DNA of 64,000 bases from contig CASEAG010000039.1 in the NCBI GenBank assembly GCA_949285785.1, positions 1 through 64,000 on the forward strand, written 5' to 3'. Positions within the stretch are counted from its first letter, which is position 1, and every line of letters begins with the position of its first letter. A model generated the notes under the pieces. The model worked only from the letters and a program-made list of their open reading frames with translations, ran no database searches and was not told the DNA's origin. This document shows positions 8,430 to 16,590 of this stretch, in pieces. A program made the translations under genes and the position numbers. This stretch comes from an uncultured Spirochaetales bacterium. Its GTDB lineage: Bacteria > Spirochaetota > Spirochaetia > Sphaerochaetales > Sphaerochaetaceae.

Positions 8430-9728
8430 ATGAAAGAATATGTTCCACGTATAATCGACTCATTGCTGGATCTGAAGCTTAGTGCCAAGGGTGCGGTTGT
8501 CATAGAAGGCGCAAAATGGTGTGGCAAGACCACAAGCGCAAAGCAGAAGGCGAAAAGCGTCATCCTGATGAACGAACCTGCACGGAGGACATATTACGAC
8601 GAGGTGATGCAGATCGATCCAGGCATACTGCTCAAGGGTGATGTCCCTCGTCTGATTGATGAGTGGCAACTCTATCCTGGGTTGTGGGATGCCGTCAGAT
8701 TTGCTGTCGATGAACGGGCAGAGTTCTCACAGTTCATACTGACCGGTTCCGTCACACCGACCAAAAAGAGGAAGTCCAATGCATATCACCATAGTGGAGC
8801 TGGAAGATTCTCCTGGTTGACAATGCGTCCGATGACACTCTTCGAGTCGTCGGACTCCAGTGGCGATGTCAGTCTTCGGTCTCTCTTCGATGGTCCCCAG
8901 GCGATTTCCAGTCAGAACCCATGTCCAGACATAGATGAACTCGCCTGGCTGTTGTGCAGAGGTGGCTGGCCGATGGCATGCAGAAAGGACCTGTCTCGTA
9001 GAACAGCTCTGCTGCAGGCGCCGGAATATGTCGACGCGATTGGCAGAAGCGATATGGATGTGGATGAAGACGAAAAGACCATCCTTGACAGACGTCTGTT
9101 GCAGATGTTTCTGCGCTCCTTTGCACGTAACATAGGTACCCAGACGCCACTTGCGGAGATTGCCAGGGATTGTGTGATCGACAACATTTCGAATATGAGT
9201 GACGAGACCGCCTATAATTACCATTCGATACTGTCGTCCTGGTTCGTCATCGAGGATATGCCTGCCTGGAACCCGAATCTCAGGTCCAAGGTCGCAATCC
9301 GGACTTCACCGACACATTATTTCGTCGACCCTTCCATAGCTGTCGCAGCACTGGGACTCGGCCCTGACGATCTGGTCGGTGATCTGCAGTCGTTCGGATT
9401 CTGGTTCGAGAATCTATGCATCAGAGACCTCAGAGTCTATAGTCAGGTTCTTGATGGAGAGGTGTTCCATTACAGAGACAAGACGAATCTGGAATGTGAT
9501 GCCGTCATTCATTTGAAAAATGGTTCGTATGGCCTTGTCGAAATCAAGCTGGGAGCACATTCTGCAGTCGATCAGGCCGCAGCAACTCTGCAGAAGCTTG
9601 CTTCGCGTATCGACACGACGAAGATGAAGGCGCCCTCATTCCTCATGGTTCTGACAGGAGTCGCCCCGTTCGCCTACAGGAGAGCTGACGGTGTATATGT
9701 CGTGCCATTGGCCTGTCTCAGGCCCTGA
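8430..9728 (+). CDS. AAA-type ATPase with C-terminal DUF4143 (second paralogue)
   Basis: A 432-residue protein of the same broad family as the one at 3969 but clearly another subfamily. Walker A is EGAKWCGKTT (residues about 26-35), the GxKWCGKT variant, and Walker B lies in PRLIDEWQLYP. FILTGSVTP matches the sensor region. The DUF4143 C-terminus ends in TNLECDAVIHLKNG...LVEIKLG, again a D...ExK pattern. It is monocistronic, preceded by the 24-bp repeats and followed by a hairpin. Function is not established for the family. Confidence 0.85.
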   Translation: MKEYVPRIIDSLLDLKLSAKGAVVIEGAKWCGKTTSAKQKAKSVILMNEPARRTYYDEVMQIDPGILLKGDVPRLIDEWQLYPGLWDAVRFAVDERAEFSQFILTGSVTPTKKRKSNAYHHSGAGRFSWLTMRPMTLFESSDSSGDVSLRSLFDGPQAISSQNPCPDIDELAWLLCRGGWPMACRKDLSRRTALLQAPEYVDAIGRSDMDVDEDEKTILDRRLLQMFLRSFARNIGTQTPLAEIARDCVIDNISNMSDETAYNYHSILSSWFVIEDMPAWNPNLRSKVAIRTSPTHYFVDPSIAVAALGLGPDDLVGDLQSFGFWFENLCIRDLRVYSQVLDGEVFHYRDKTNLECDAVIHLKNGSYGLVEIKLGAHSAVDQAAATLQKLASRIDTTKMKAPSFLMVLTGVAPFAYRRADGVYVVPLACLRP

Positions 9729-9757
9729 ATTATTGTATTGCTTGCGCAGATAATGAA

Positions 9758-9781
9758 TCAGGACTCCGGCTGGAGTCCTGA
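9758..9781. terminator. terminator between convergent genes
   Basis: TCAGGACTCC (9758-9767) pairs perfectly with GGAGTCCTGA (9772-9781) around a GGCT tetraloop. The 10-bp stem lies between the convergent DUF4143 and lipoprotein genes. No clear T-run follows on either side, so its strength is uncertain. Confidence 0.5.
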
Positions 9782-9807
9782 ACTGCGCTTCGATTCATAT
9801 GTTCCTG

Positions 9808-10869
9808 TCATGGAATGATGTAGGTCGCTATCGTCGCGTAGCGGGATATGTCCTTGTCTGACAGCCCTGCGATCGTCATCGTGGAGCTCGACACCTCGAT
9901 AATCCCCTGCGTGTAGAGGAAGTCCATCCTTTCGTGGATGGAGGAGGTGGATAGCGTTATGCCGGTATCCGTCTCCTCGGAGAAGTGCGTCGCCCTGTAG
10001 GTGTCGCTGAAGGTCTGCCTCAGATGGTCGCTGATCGGCCATGCATATGATGTGCGGTAGTCGTACGGAGTGAAGATGGACCAGTCCAGACTCGAAGGTT
10101 CGCTGGAGGACAGTGCAAGTATCTTCTGGTCATCGTCGGAAAGTGCGACAAGCGAATCCAGCGCTGCGATCGAATCGTCGCTCTCCTGCGACAGATGCTC
10201 CTTCCATGTGGCGATGTCCAGGCCGGATGCAAGCGCCATGTCGTCGCCGATGTCCATGACCATCAGGTCGATGTCCTTGCCTTCGCATAGGTTGAAAGTG
10301 GCGAGTGATGATTCTGCATCCACGATGTCGCTCGTGAAGCATATGGTTCCACCTTCGAGAGTGACTGCATCCATGCCCAGAGCCTTGGCAAATGCCACCT
10401 GGTTCTCCAGGGATCCTGTGACGAGGATGAACTCGAGCCCGGTGTCCTTGACGGAGTTCACAATCCGTGTCATGTCCTCTTCGGCGACTGGTCCGGAGCC
10501 GAGGGGCAGGAGCATGACGTCGATTCTGGTGAAGGACGGATCGAGGACCTCGAGTCTGTTGACCGGCCTGTAGATGTGGGGGAAGGTCATGTCGGCAAGC
10601 TCGTCCGGGTACGCGTTGAGCGCCTGCCGGCTCTGGATTGCACGCTGCACGGCCTCCTCGGCCTGGCGGATGGATTCGATCTCCGCCTGACGCTGCGCCT
10701 CCTCCTGGGCAATGCGCTCGGCTTCGGCCTGGATCTCGCTGAGCCTGGTGGGTGGCAGCTCGCCGTATACGGGAGTGCTTATTCCCTCAAGGCCGCGCTC
10801 CACCGTGTAGCTTGCGCATGAGGAGAGGGCAAACAGGACAATGAGTGGAAGGAGAAGGGCCTTTCTCAT
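9808..10869 (-). CDS. uncharacterised lipoprotein with coiled-coil linker
   Basis: A 353-residue protein. The N-terminus is a lipoprotein signal (MRKALLLPLIVLFALSSC, lipobox LSSC), so it should be membrane-anchored on the periplasmic side. A helical, Glu/Gln/Ala-rich stretch (about residues 46-85) follows, then a globular part. The ending TGITLSTSSIHERMDFLYTQ and ATYIIP recalls the last strands of endonuclease/exonuclease/phosphatase-fold proteins, but I could not find that family's catalytic His and Asp residues. The HIT gene lies upstream, and the stop of HIT overlaps this start by 4 nt, so the two are translationally coupled. Function is not recognised. Confidence 0.7.
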   Translation of the reverse strand: MRKALLLPLIVLFALSSCASYTVERGLEGISTPVYGELPPTRLSEIQAEAERIAQEEAQRQAEIESIRQAEEAVQRAIQSRQALNAYPDELADMTFPHIYRPVNRLEVLDPSFTRIDVMLLPLGSGPVAEEDMTRIVNSVKDTGLEFILVTGSLENQVAFAKALGMDAVTLEGGTICFTSDIVDAESSLATFNLCEGKDIDLMVMDIGDDMALASGLDIATWKEHLSQESDDSIAALDSLVALSDDDQKILALSSSEPSSLDWSIFTPYDYRTSYAWPISDHLRQTFSDTYRATHFSEETDTGITLSTSSIHERMDFLYTQGIIEVSSSTMTIAGLSDKDISRYATIATYIIP

Positions 10870-11267
10870 AATGCAAGCATTGCTCCGTACTGGGCGATCT
10901 CGCCATCTGCGTACTTCGTCTTCTCAAAGCCGAATGTCTGCCCGTCGTCCTTGTAGCGGGGGATGACATGTATGTGCAGATGGGGTATCTCCTGACCAGC
11001 AGCAGGTCCGTTGTTGATGAGGATGTTGGTGCCGTCGCAGCCCAGAGCGCTCCTGAGCTTCAGATCGACCTTCTGTGCGATCTCCATCATGTGTGCCAGC
11101 CGTCCGGCCGGGCAGTCGGTGAAGTTGGGATATGCCGTCTTGGATATGACCAGACTGTGGCCCTTCGCGATCGGGTTGATGTCCAGGATGACGAGCACCT
11201 CGTCGTCCTCGTAGAGTCTTGTGGACGGGATGTCCCCGTTTATGATCATTTCGAATACCGTCGCCAT
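10866..11267 (-). CDS. HIT-family nucleotide hydrolase
   Basis: A histidine-triad protein of the Hint/Fhit superfamily. These hydrolyse nucleoside phosphoramidates or dinucleoside polyphosphates. The triad is HLHIHV, preceded by the family's NNGPAAGQEIPHLH; the N-terminal half contains VLVILDINPIAKGHSLVI. The start MATVFEMI is fixed by GGGAGG just upstream (11275-11280 on the opposite strand). About 133 residues is normal for the family. It is the first gene of a two-gene unit with the lipoprotein. Confidence 0.9.
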   Translation of the reverse strand: MATVFEMIINGDIPSTRLYEDDEVLVILDINPIAKGHSLVISKTAYPNFTDCPAGRLAHMMEIAQKVDLKLRSALGCDGTNILINNGPAAGQEIPHLHIHVIPRYKDDGQTFGFEKTKYADGEIAQYGAMLAL

Positions 11268-11414
11268 CGGAACGCCTCCCTGTGAGTGTGATATTAGCAT
11301 GAAAGACGCCGCTTGCGAAAGCTTTGCAAGGGCGGGTGGAATCATGATGCGGCGCATGAGCTAAAGCTTTTGAGCATATGGATTAACGTGAACAATATTT
11401 CACTTCGGCATCTA

Positions 11415-11483
11415 TTGCACAAGAGTGGAAAAACTAATATTATGCACCTTCGGAAATACCGTCAGGCCGGAAGTGCGCCTGAC
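11415..11483 (+). promoter_or_regulatory. fusA promoter and leader hairpin
   Basis: TTGCAC (11415-11420), a 17-nt spacer and TATTAT (11438-11443) form a good promoter. In the leader, GTCAGGC (11461-11467) pairs with GCCTGAC (11477-11483). The leader ends with GAGAGGA in front of the fusA ATG. The hairpin could stabilise the message or be bound by a regulator; nothing in the sequence decides. Confidence 0.55.
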
Positions 11484-11522
11484 AACCCACGCATGAGTTT
11501 CATTGATTGAGAGGAATCTAAT

Positions 11523-13631
11523 ATGGTCAACAACCTCAAAGATATGAGAAACATCGGTATCAGTGCTCATATCGACTCTGGAAAGACTACGCTCAGCGAG
11601 CGCATTCTCTACTACTGCAACAAGATCCATGCTATCCACGATGTCCGTGGAAAGGACGGCGTCGGCGCGACCATGGACTCCATGGAGCTCGAGAGGGAGC
11701 GCGGAATCACGATCGCATCCGCAGCCACCAACGTCTATTGGAAGGACCATGAGATCAACGTCATCGACACTCCGGGCCACGTCGACTTCACGATCGAGGT
11801 CGAGAGGTCCCTGCGCGTCCTCGACGGCGCCATCCTCGTGCTGTGCTCCGTCGGCGGCGTACAGTCCCAGTCCATCACCGTCGACCGCCAGATGAAGAGA
11901 TATCATGTCCCCCGCATCGCGTTCGTCAACAAGTGCGACAGAAGCGGCGCCAACCCCTACAGGGTCAAGGACCAGCTGATCGAGAAGCTCGGCCTCAACG
12001 CCGTGCTCATGCAGATTCCCATAGGACTCGAGGACAAGCTCGAGGGCGTCGTCGACCTGGTCGAGATGAAGGCCTACTACTTCGACGCCGGTGCCGACCA
12101 CCAGAGTCTGCGCGTGGCCGAGATCCCCGCCGAGCTCATGGACGAGGCCAAGGCCAAGAGGGACGAGATGCTTGACACCATCTCCATGAACAGCGAGGAG
12201 CTGATGGAGGCCATGCTCATGGAGGACGTCTCCGTCGAGCTGATCAAGAAGGTCGTCAGAGAGGAGACCATCGCGCTCAGGCTCTGCCCCGTCTTCATGG
12301 GATCCGCATACAAGAACAAGGGCATCCAGCCCCTGCTCGATGCAGTCGTCGACTATCTGCCCTGTCCGTCCGATGTCCACAACTACGCTCTGGATCTGGA
12401 CAACAATGAGCAGGAGGTCGAGCTTCCCAGCAACCCGGACCTTCCTCCCGTCGTGCTTGCCTTCAAGCTCGAGGACGGACAGTTCGGCCAGCTGACATAC
12501 ATCCGTGTCTACCAGGGCAGGATCAAGAAGGGCGACGAGCTGTACAACACCCGCTCCAGGAAGCGCTTCCGCGTCGGACGTCTTGTCAAGATGCATGCCG
12601 CCACGATGGAGGACATCAACGAGGCTGGATGTGGTGAGATCGCTGCTCTGTTCGGCATCGATTGCGCTTCCGGCGATACGTTCTGCGGCGGCGGTCTGAA
12701 CTACTCCATGACGAGTATGTTCGTCCCCAACCCGGTCATCTCGCTGGCAATCGAGCCTGTCGACAAGAAGGCTGCGGACAACATGGCCAAGGCCCTCAAC
12801 CGCTTCACCAAGGAGGATCCGACCTTCCAGACCTATGTCGATCCCGAGAGCTCACAGACCATCATCAAGGGAATGGGCGAGCTGCACCTCGACGTCTACA
12901 TCGAGAGGATGAAGAGGGAGTATAAGGCCGAGGTCAGGGTCGGACAGCCCGAGGTCGCCTACCGCGAGGCCATCACCCAGAAGGCGGAGTTCAACTACAC
13001 CCACAAGAAGCAGACCGGTGGTTCTGGACAGTATGCCCGCGTAGCCGGCTACATCGAGCCAATCGAGCAGACCGGCGAGGGCGAAGTCAAGGACTACGAG
13101 TTCGTCGACGAGGTCAAGGGCGGTGCGATTCCGACCGAGTACATCCCCTCCTGTGACAAGGGCTTCCAGTCGGCCATGAAGAAGGGCAGCCAGATCGGCT
13201 TCCCCGTCGTCGGTGTCCGCTGTGTCGTCAACGATGGTGCATGGCACCCCGTCGACTCCAGCGACATGGCGTTCCAGACCGCTGCGATCGGAGCCTTCAA
13301 GGAGGCATACGAGAAGGCGAAGCCCGCCATCCTCGAGCCTATCATGAAGGTCGAGGTCACAGGCCCCAGCGAGTTCCAGGGCAACATCTTCGGCTCGATC
13401 AACCAGAGAAGAGGCATGATCGTCTCCTCGACCGAGGACAACAACCAGTGCACGGTCATCGCAGAGGTCCCGCTTTCCGAGATGTTCGGCTACTCCACGG
13501 TTCTGCGCTCCCTCACCCAGGGCAAGGCCGAGTTCACGATGGAGGTCTCCAAGTACGGCAGAGTCCCGCAGAGCGTCTCCGACGATCTGAAGAAGAAGTA
13601 CGAGGAGAAGAGGAAGGCCGAGAAGAAGTGA
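11523..13631 (+). CDS. fusA: elongation factor G, mitochondrial/spirochaete (spdEFG1-like) type
   Basis: A 702-residue translational GTPase that moves tRNAs and mRNA through the ribosome. G1 is AHIDSGKTT (residues 15-23), G3 DTPGHVDF and G4 NKCDRSG. Domain IV carries the EF-G signature from [13 protein letters not shown] to GSGQYARV, and the length is full. The S in AHIDSGKTT and the stretch [19 protein letters not shown] match mitochondrial EF-G1 closely; the usual bacterial form has AHIDAGKTT. This EF-G class is known from spirochaetes, planctomycetes and some deltaproteobacteria. It is monocistronic with its own promoter and a strong terminator, not inside a str operon. Codon choice is strongly biased (GAG, AAG, CTC, ATC), as expected for high expression. 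Confidence 0.95.
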   Translation: MVNNLKDMRNIGISAHIDSGKTTLSERILYYCNKIHAIHDVRGKDGVGATMDSMELERERGITIASAATNVYWKDHEINVIDTPGHVDFTIEVERSLRVLDGAILVLCSVGGVQSQSITVDRQMKRYHVPRIAFVNKCDRSGANPYRVKDQLIEKLGLNAVLMQIPIGLEDKLEGVVDLVEMKAYYFDAGADHQSLRVAEIPAELMDEAKAKRDEMLDTISMNSEELMEAMLMEDVSVELIKKVVREETIALRLCPVFMGSAYKNKGIQPLLDAVVDYLPCPSDVHNYALDLDNNEQEVELPSNPDLPPVVLAFKLEDGQFGQLTYIRVYQGRIKKGDELYNTRSRKRFRVGRLVKMHAATMEDINEAGCGEIAALFGIDCASGDTFCGGGLNYSMTSMFVPNPVISLAIEPVDKKAADNMAKALNRFTKEDPTFQTYVDPESSQTIIKGMGELHLDVYIERMKREYKAEVRVGQPEVAYREAITQKAEFNYTHKKQTGGSGQYARVAGYIEPIEQTGEGEVKDYEFVDEVKGGAIPTEYIPSCDKGFQSAMKKGSQIGFPVVGVRCVVNDGAWHPVDSSDMAFQTAAIGAFKEAYEKAKPAILEPIMKVEVTGPSEFQGNIFGSINQRRGMIVSSTEDNNQCTVIAEVPLSEMFGYSTVLRSLTQGKAEFTMEVSKYGRVPQSVSDDLKKKYEEKRKAEKK

Positions 13632-13660
13632 GTCTTCACGACCTGATGTCGATTCTACAG

Positions 13661-13703
13661 GAGTCCTGTGCAGTCATCTGCATGGGACTCTTTCCTTTTC
13701 TGT
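13661..13703 (+). terminator. fusA terminator
   Basis: A 13-bp stem (13661-13673 with 13678-13690, two G-T pairs) with a TCAT loop is followed by TTTCCTTTTC. It lies 29 nt after the fusA stop. Confidence 0.85.
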
Positions 13704-13753
13704 TGCCTCGAGTGTGATGCATTGCTAGATTTCTCCATGAGGAGATGAACATC

Positions 13754-14311
13754 ATGAGAAAGGATTTCGGAGTAAAGACCTGGATCTATCCACAGCCGGT
13801 GTTGATCATAGGCACATACGACGAGGACGGCACGCCCAACGCGATGAACGCGGCCTGGGGCGCCATCTATGATGACGACCAGGTGGTACTGTGTCTCAGC
13901 AAGGGCCACAGGACAACCAGGAACATCAAGGAGCGCAAGGCGTTCACGCTGAGCTTCGCGACCGCGGACCAGGTGGTACCCTGCGACTATGTAGGCATCA
14001 CCAGCGGCAACGGCACCCCGGACAAGGTTGCAAGGGCAGGCTTCAGCGTCACACGCAGCAGCAGGGTGGATGCACCGCTCATCAACGAGCTCCCGCTTGC
14101 CATGGAGTGCGAGCTGATCCGCGTGGATGGAGAGGAGCACATCATCGGACGCATCGTGAACGTGAGCTGTGACGAGCGCATGCTCGGAGAGGATGGCAAT
14201 CCCGACTACAGGAAGATCCGCCCGATCACATATGATCCGGTTCATTTCGACTATGTCGCGCTTGGAGAGAAGGTTGGTACGGCATTCAGTTCCGGTAAGG
14301 CGCTGAAGTAG
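13754..14311 (+). CDS. flavin reductase-like FMN-binding protein
   Basis: A protein of about 185 residues in the DIM6/NTAB flavin reductase family. It shows IYPQPVLIIGTYDEDGTPNAMNAAWG at the front, then the family's SKGHRTTRNI and FTLSFAT. Members bind FMN and act as NAD(P)H:flavin reductases or as flavoproteins of unknown partner. The frame begins at ATG 13745, but the GGAG (13741-13744) abuts that codon. The second ATG at 13754, 9 nt from the GGAG, is the better start. It is flanked by terminators on both sides, so it is monocistronic. Confidence 0.85.
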   Translation: MRKDFGVKTWIYPQPVLIIGTYDEDGTPNAMNAAWGAIYDDDQVVLCLSKGHRTTRNIKERKAFTLSFATADQVVPCDYVGITSGNGTPDKVARAGFSVTRSSRVDAPLINELPLAMECELIRVDGEEHIIGRIVNVSCDERMLGEDGNPDYRKIRPITYDPVHFDYVALGEKVGTAFSSGKALK

Positions 14312-14338
14312 GGCGCTTTGATTCAGGTTTCATGAGGT

Positions 14339-14362
14339 AAGGCAGGAAAGTGCTCCTGCCTT
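14339..14362 (+). terminator. hairpin after the flavin reductase gene
   Basis: AAGGCAGGA (14339-14347) pairs with TCCTGCCTT (14354-14362) across a 6-nt loop. It is followed by GTCCTGTCTT, only mildly T-rich. Confidence 0.5.
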
Positions 14363-14449
14363 GTCCTGTCTTGGACCCATCGCCGATATGCAAAGTGGTT
14401 GAACGGAAGCGTGGATCTGGACCACAATTGCAACTGTCAGGAGAGTGAA

Positions 14450-15550
14450 GTGAAGGTCCTTGTAGGTCTGTCAGGAGGAATCGATTCCAGCGTCGCGGCG
14501 CATCTGCTTGCAAAGGAAGGGCATGAAGTGGAAGGGGTGACCATGCTCATATGGAAGAAGGACTCCCCGTATCCGGCGCCAGTCAGCCCGAACAGCTGCT
14601 ATTCGCCCGCCAGGGCGGAGGACAAGGTCCAGATCGCCGAGTTCTGCAGAAGGCTCTCTATTCCATACCATATCCTGGACTGCAGCGACCTTTACGAATC
14701 CACTGTGCTGGAGAACTTCCGCAGCGAGTACATGAATGCCCGTACTCCGAACCCCTGCGTCTGGTGCAACCAGAAGATAAAGTTCGGCTGTCTTCTGGAC
14801 TATGCAAGAGAGCAGGGTATCGACTTCGATGCGTTCGCCACCGGGCACTACGCCAGAATCACATACGACCGGGATCTTGACCGATGGGAGCTCAGGCGGG
14901 CGAAGGACCTTAAGAAGGACCAGTCCTACTTCCTCTATCGACTGAATCAGGATCAGCTTGCCCATACGCTCTTTCCGCTCGGCGGACTTCTCAAGAGCGA
15001 GGTGAGGGCGATCGATGTCGCCCAGGGCTTCCATGAAGAGGGGCAGGCCGAAAGCCAGGACTTCTATGGCGGGGACTACAGCGAGCTGATCGGTGTAGAG
15101 GACCGGCCTGGGGACATAGTCACGACCGATGGCCGGGTGCTGGGACGCCATAAGGGCTTCTGGCACTATACGATCGGCCAGAGGAAGGGACTGGGCATAG
15201 CCGCCGCCCGCCCGCTGTACGTGCTTGAACTGGACAGTGTATCCAACCGCGTCGTCGTCGGATTTGCTGATGAGGGCGGCCAGAGCATCGCGGATGTCGA
15301 TGACGTCGTGTGGACAAGCCGCGACGATTTCGTTGCGGGCAGGGGCTACCAGGTGAAGGTGCGCAGTACTAGCCGGGGGGAGGAAGCACTGGTGGAGAAG
15401 ACCGGACCGTTCTCATTCCGCGTCCGTTTCATGTCGCCTTCGAGAGGCGTGACTGCGGGGCAGAGCTGCGTGGTCTACGATGGCGACCTGGTCGTCGCAG
15501 GCGGCATCATAGAGTCTTCTCCATTGGACATGGCGCATGTCTCATGCTAA
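14450..15550 (+). CDS. mnmA: tRNA-specific 2-thiouridylase MnmA
   Basis: Forms 2-thiouridine at the wobble position U34 of tRNAs for Lys, Glu and Gln, using ATP to adenylate the base and a persulfide sulfur. The PP-loop is VGLSGGIDSSVAAHLL at the N-terminus. TPNPCVWCNQKIKF holds the first catalytic Cys and the target-uridine contacts, and FATGHYARI follows. The second family Cys may lie in the central part, but the usual GIC-type motif is not obvious. HYTIGQRKGLGI and the C-terminal beta barrel are present. The frame extends upstream to a TTG at 14399, but GTG 14450 has AGGAG 7-8 nt before it and starts exactly at the PP-loop strand. It is probably co-transcribed with nagB. Confidence 0.92.
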   Translation: MKVLVGLSGGIDSSVAAHLLAKEGHEVEGVTMLIWKKDSPYPAPVSPNSCYSPARAEDKVQIAEFCRRLSIPYHILDCSDLYESTVLENFRSEYMNARTPNPCVWCNQKIKFGCLLDYAREQGIDFDAFATGHYARITYDRDLDRWELRRAKDLKKDQSYFLYRLNQDQLAHTLFPLGGLLKSEVRAIDVAQGFHEEGQAESQDFYGGDYSELIGVEDRPGDIVTTDGRVLGRHKGFWHYTIGQRKGLGIAAARPLYVLELDSVSNRVVVGFADEGGQSIADVDDVVWTSRDDFVAGRGYQVKVRSTSRGEEALVEKTGPFSFRVRFMSPSRGVTAGQSCVVYDGDLVVAGGIIESSPLDMAHVSC

Positions 15551-15593
15551 GCTTCCAGATAGTATTACAAACGAAAGATGAGGAGGCGTTGAA

Positions 15594-16403
15594 ATGCGCG
15601 TAATTATCCAGAACGACTATGACAGCCTTTCGGCATGGGCCGCCAGGCACATCGCCAGGACGATCAGGGACTTCCAGAAGGAGAACACCAGACCATTCGT
15701 CCTCGGACTTCCCACAGGCTCGTCACCGATCGGAACATACAAGGAGCTGATCAGGCTGAACAAGGAGGGCTATGTCTCGTTCAGGAACGTCATCACGTTC
15801 AACATGGACGAATATGTCGGCCTGCCCAAGAGCCATCCCGAGAGCTACTGGTCGTTCATGCATCGCAACTTCTTCGACCATATCGACATTCCCGCCGAGA
15901 ACATAAACATCCTCAACGGAAATGCGGAGGATCTTGCCGCCGAGTGCCAGAGGTATGAGGACAAGATCGCCTCCGTCGGAGGCATCGACCTCTTCCTGGG
16001 CGGAATCGGAGCCGATGGCCACATCGCCTTCAACGAGCCCTTCAGCTCACTTGCCTCCAGGACGCGTCAGAAGACGCTCACATACGACACGAAGGTCATG
16101 AACTCCCGCTTCTTCGACAACGACATCGGCAAGGTGCCCAGCACCGCGCTCACAGTCGGTGTCCAGACCGTCACCGACAGCAGGGAGGTCGTCATCCTCG
16201 TCAACGGCCACAACAAGGCACGCGCGCTCCAGGCCACCGTCGAGGGGGCGGTGTCCCAGTCATGGACCTGCTCCGCACTGCAGATGCATCGCCATGCGAT
16301 CATCGTGTGCGACGAGCCTGCCTGCGGCGAGCTGAAGGTCGACACATACAAGTACTTCAAGGACATCGAGAAGGACAATCTGGACGTCGACGCGATTCTC
16401 TGA
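15594..16403 (+). CDS. nagB: glucosamine-6-phosphate deaminase
   Basis: Converts glucosamine-6-phosphate to fructose-6-phosphate and ammonia, the last step by which amino sugars enter glycolysis. The N-terminal [11 protein letters not shown] is the phosphate-binding loop. NMDEYVGL and [16 protein letters not shown] contain the catalytic Asp and His region, and the protein is full length at 269 residues. GAGGAGG precedes the ATG. No nagA or PTS gene is nearby, so it is likely housekeeping. A strong terminator follows. Confidence 0.95.
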   Translation: MRVIIQNDYDSLSAWAARHIARTIRDFQKENTRPFVLGLPTGSSPIGTYKELIRLNKEGYVSFRNVITFNMDEYVGLPKSHPESYWSFMHRNFFDHIDIPAENINILNGNAEDLAAECQRYEDKIASVGGIDLFLGGIGADGHIAFNEPFSSLASRTRQKTLTYDTKVMNSRFFDNDIGKVPSTALTVGVQTVTDSREVVILVNGHNKARALQATVEGAVSQSWTCSALQMHRHAIIVCDEPACGELKVDTYKYFKDIEKDNLDVDAIL

Positions 16404-16424
16404 CGATTCGACGTCTGTTCAACG

Positions 16425-16458
16425 AAGCCTCCGGCAAGTCGGCTGGAGGCTTTCTTTT
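16425..16458 (+). terminator. nagB terminator
   Basis: AGCCTCC (16426-16432) pairs with GGAGGCT (16445-16451), with further pairing inside (CCGGC/GGCTGG region). TTTCTTTT follows directly. Confidence 0.8.
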
Positions 16459-16590
16459 GTCCGACCGATGTCGGCGATACATGTTGACATGGTTCCAGAT
16501 GAGCATTTTTCTGTAGCAAAAGCGCACTTCCGTGCAATACAGCCTGCGATGTGCCATGCTATCATCATCGCCTAGGAAGGAGATGACGTG

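Noticed and set aside
3969-9728. The two DUF4143 proteins as a recent duplication
   Set aside because: Walker A regions (GARQTGKS versus GAKWCGKT) and the rest differ strongly, so they are separate subfamilies, not a local copy.
11412-12596. A long minus-strand frame opposite fusA
   Set aside because: It is rich in Asp, Val, Leu and His, as expected from the complement of a strongly codon-biased gene; fusA is intact.
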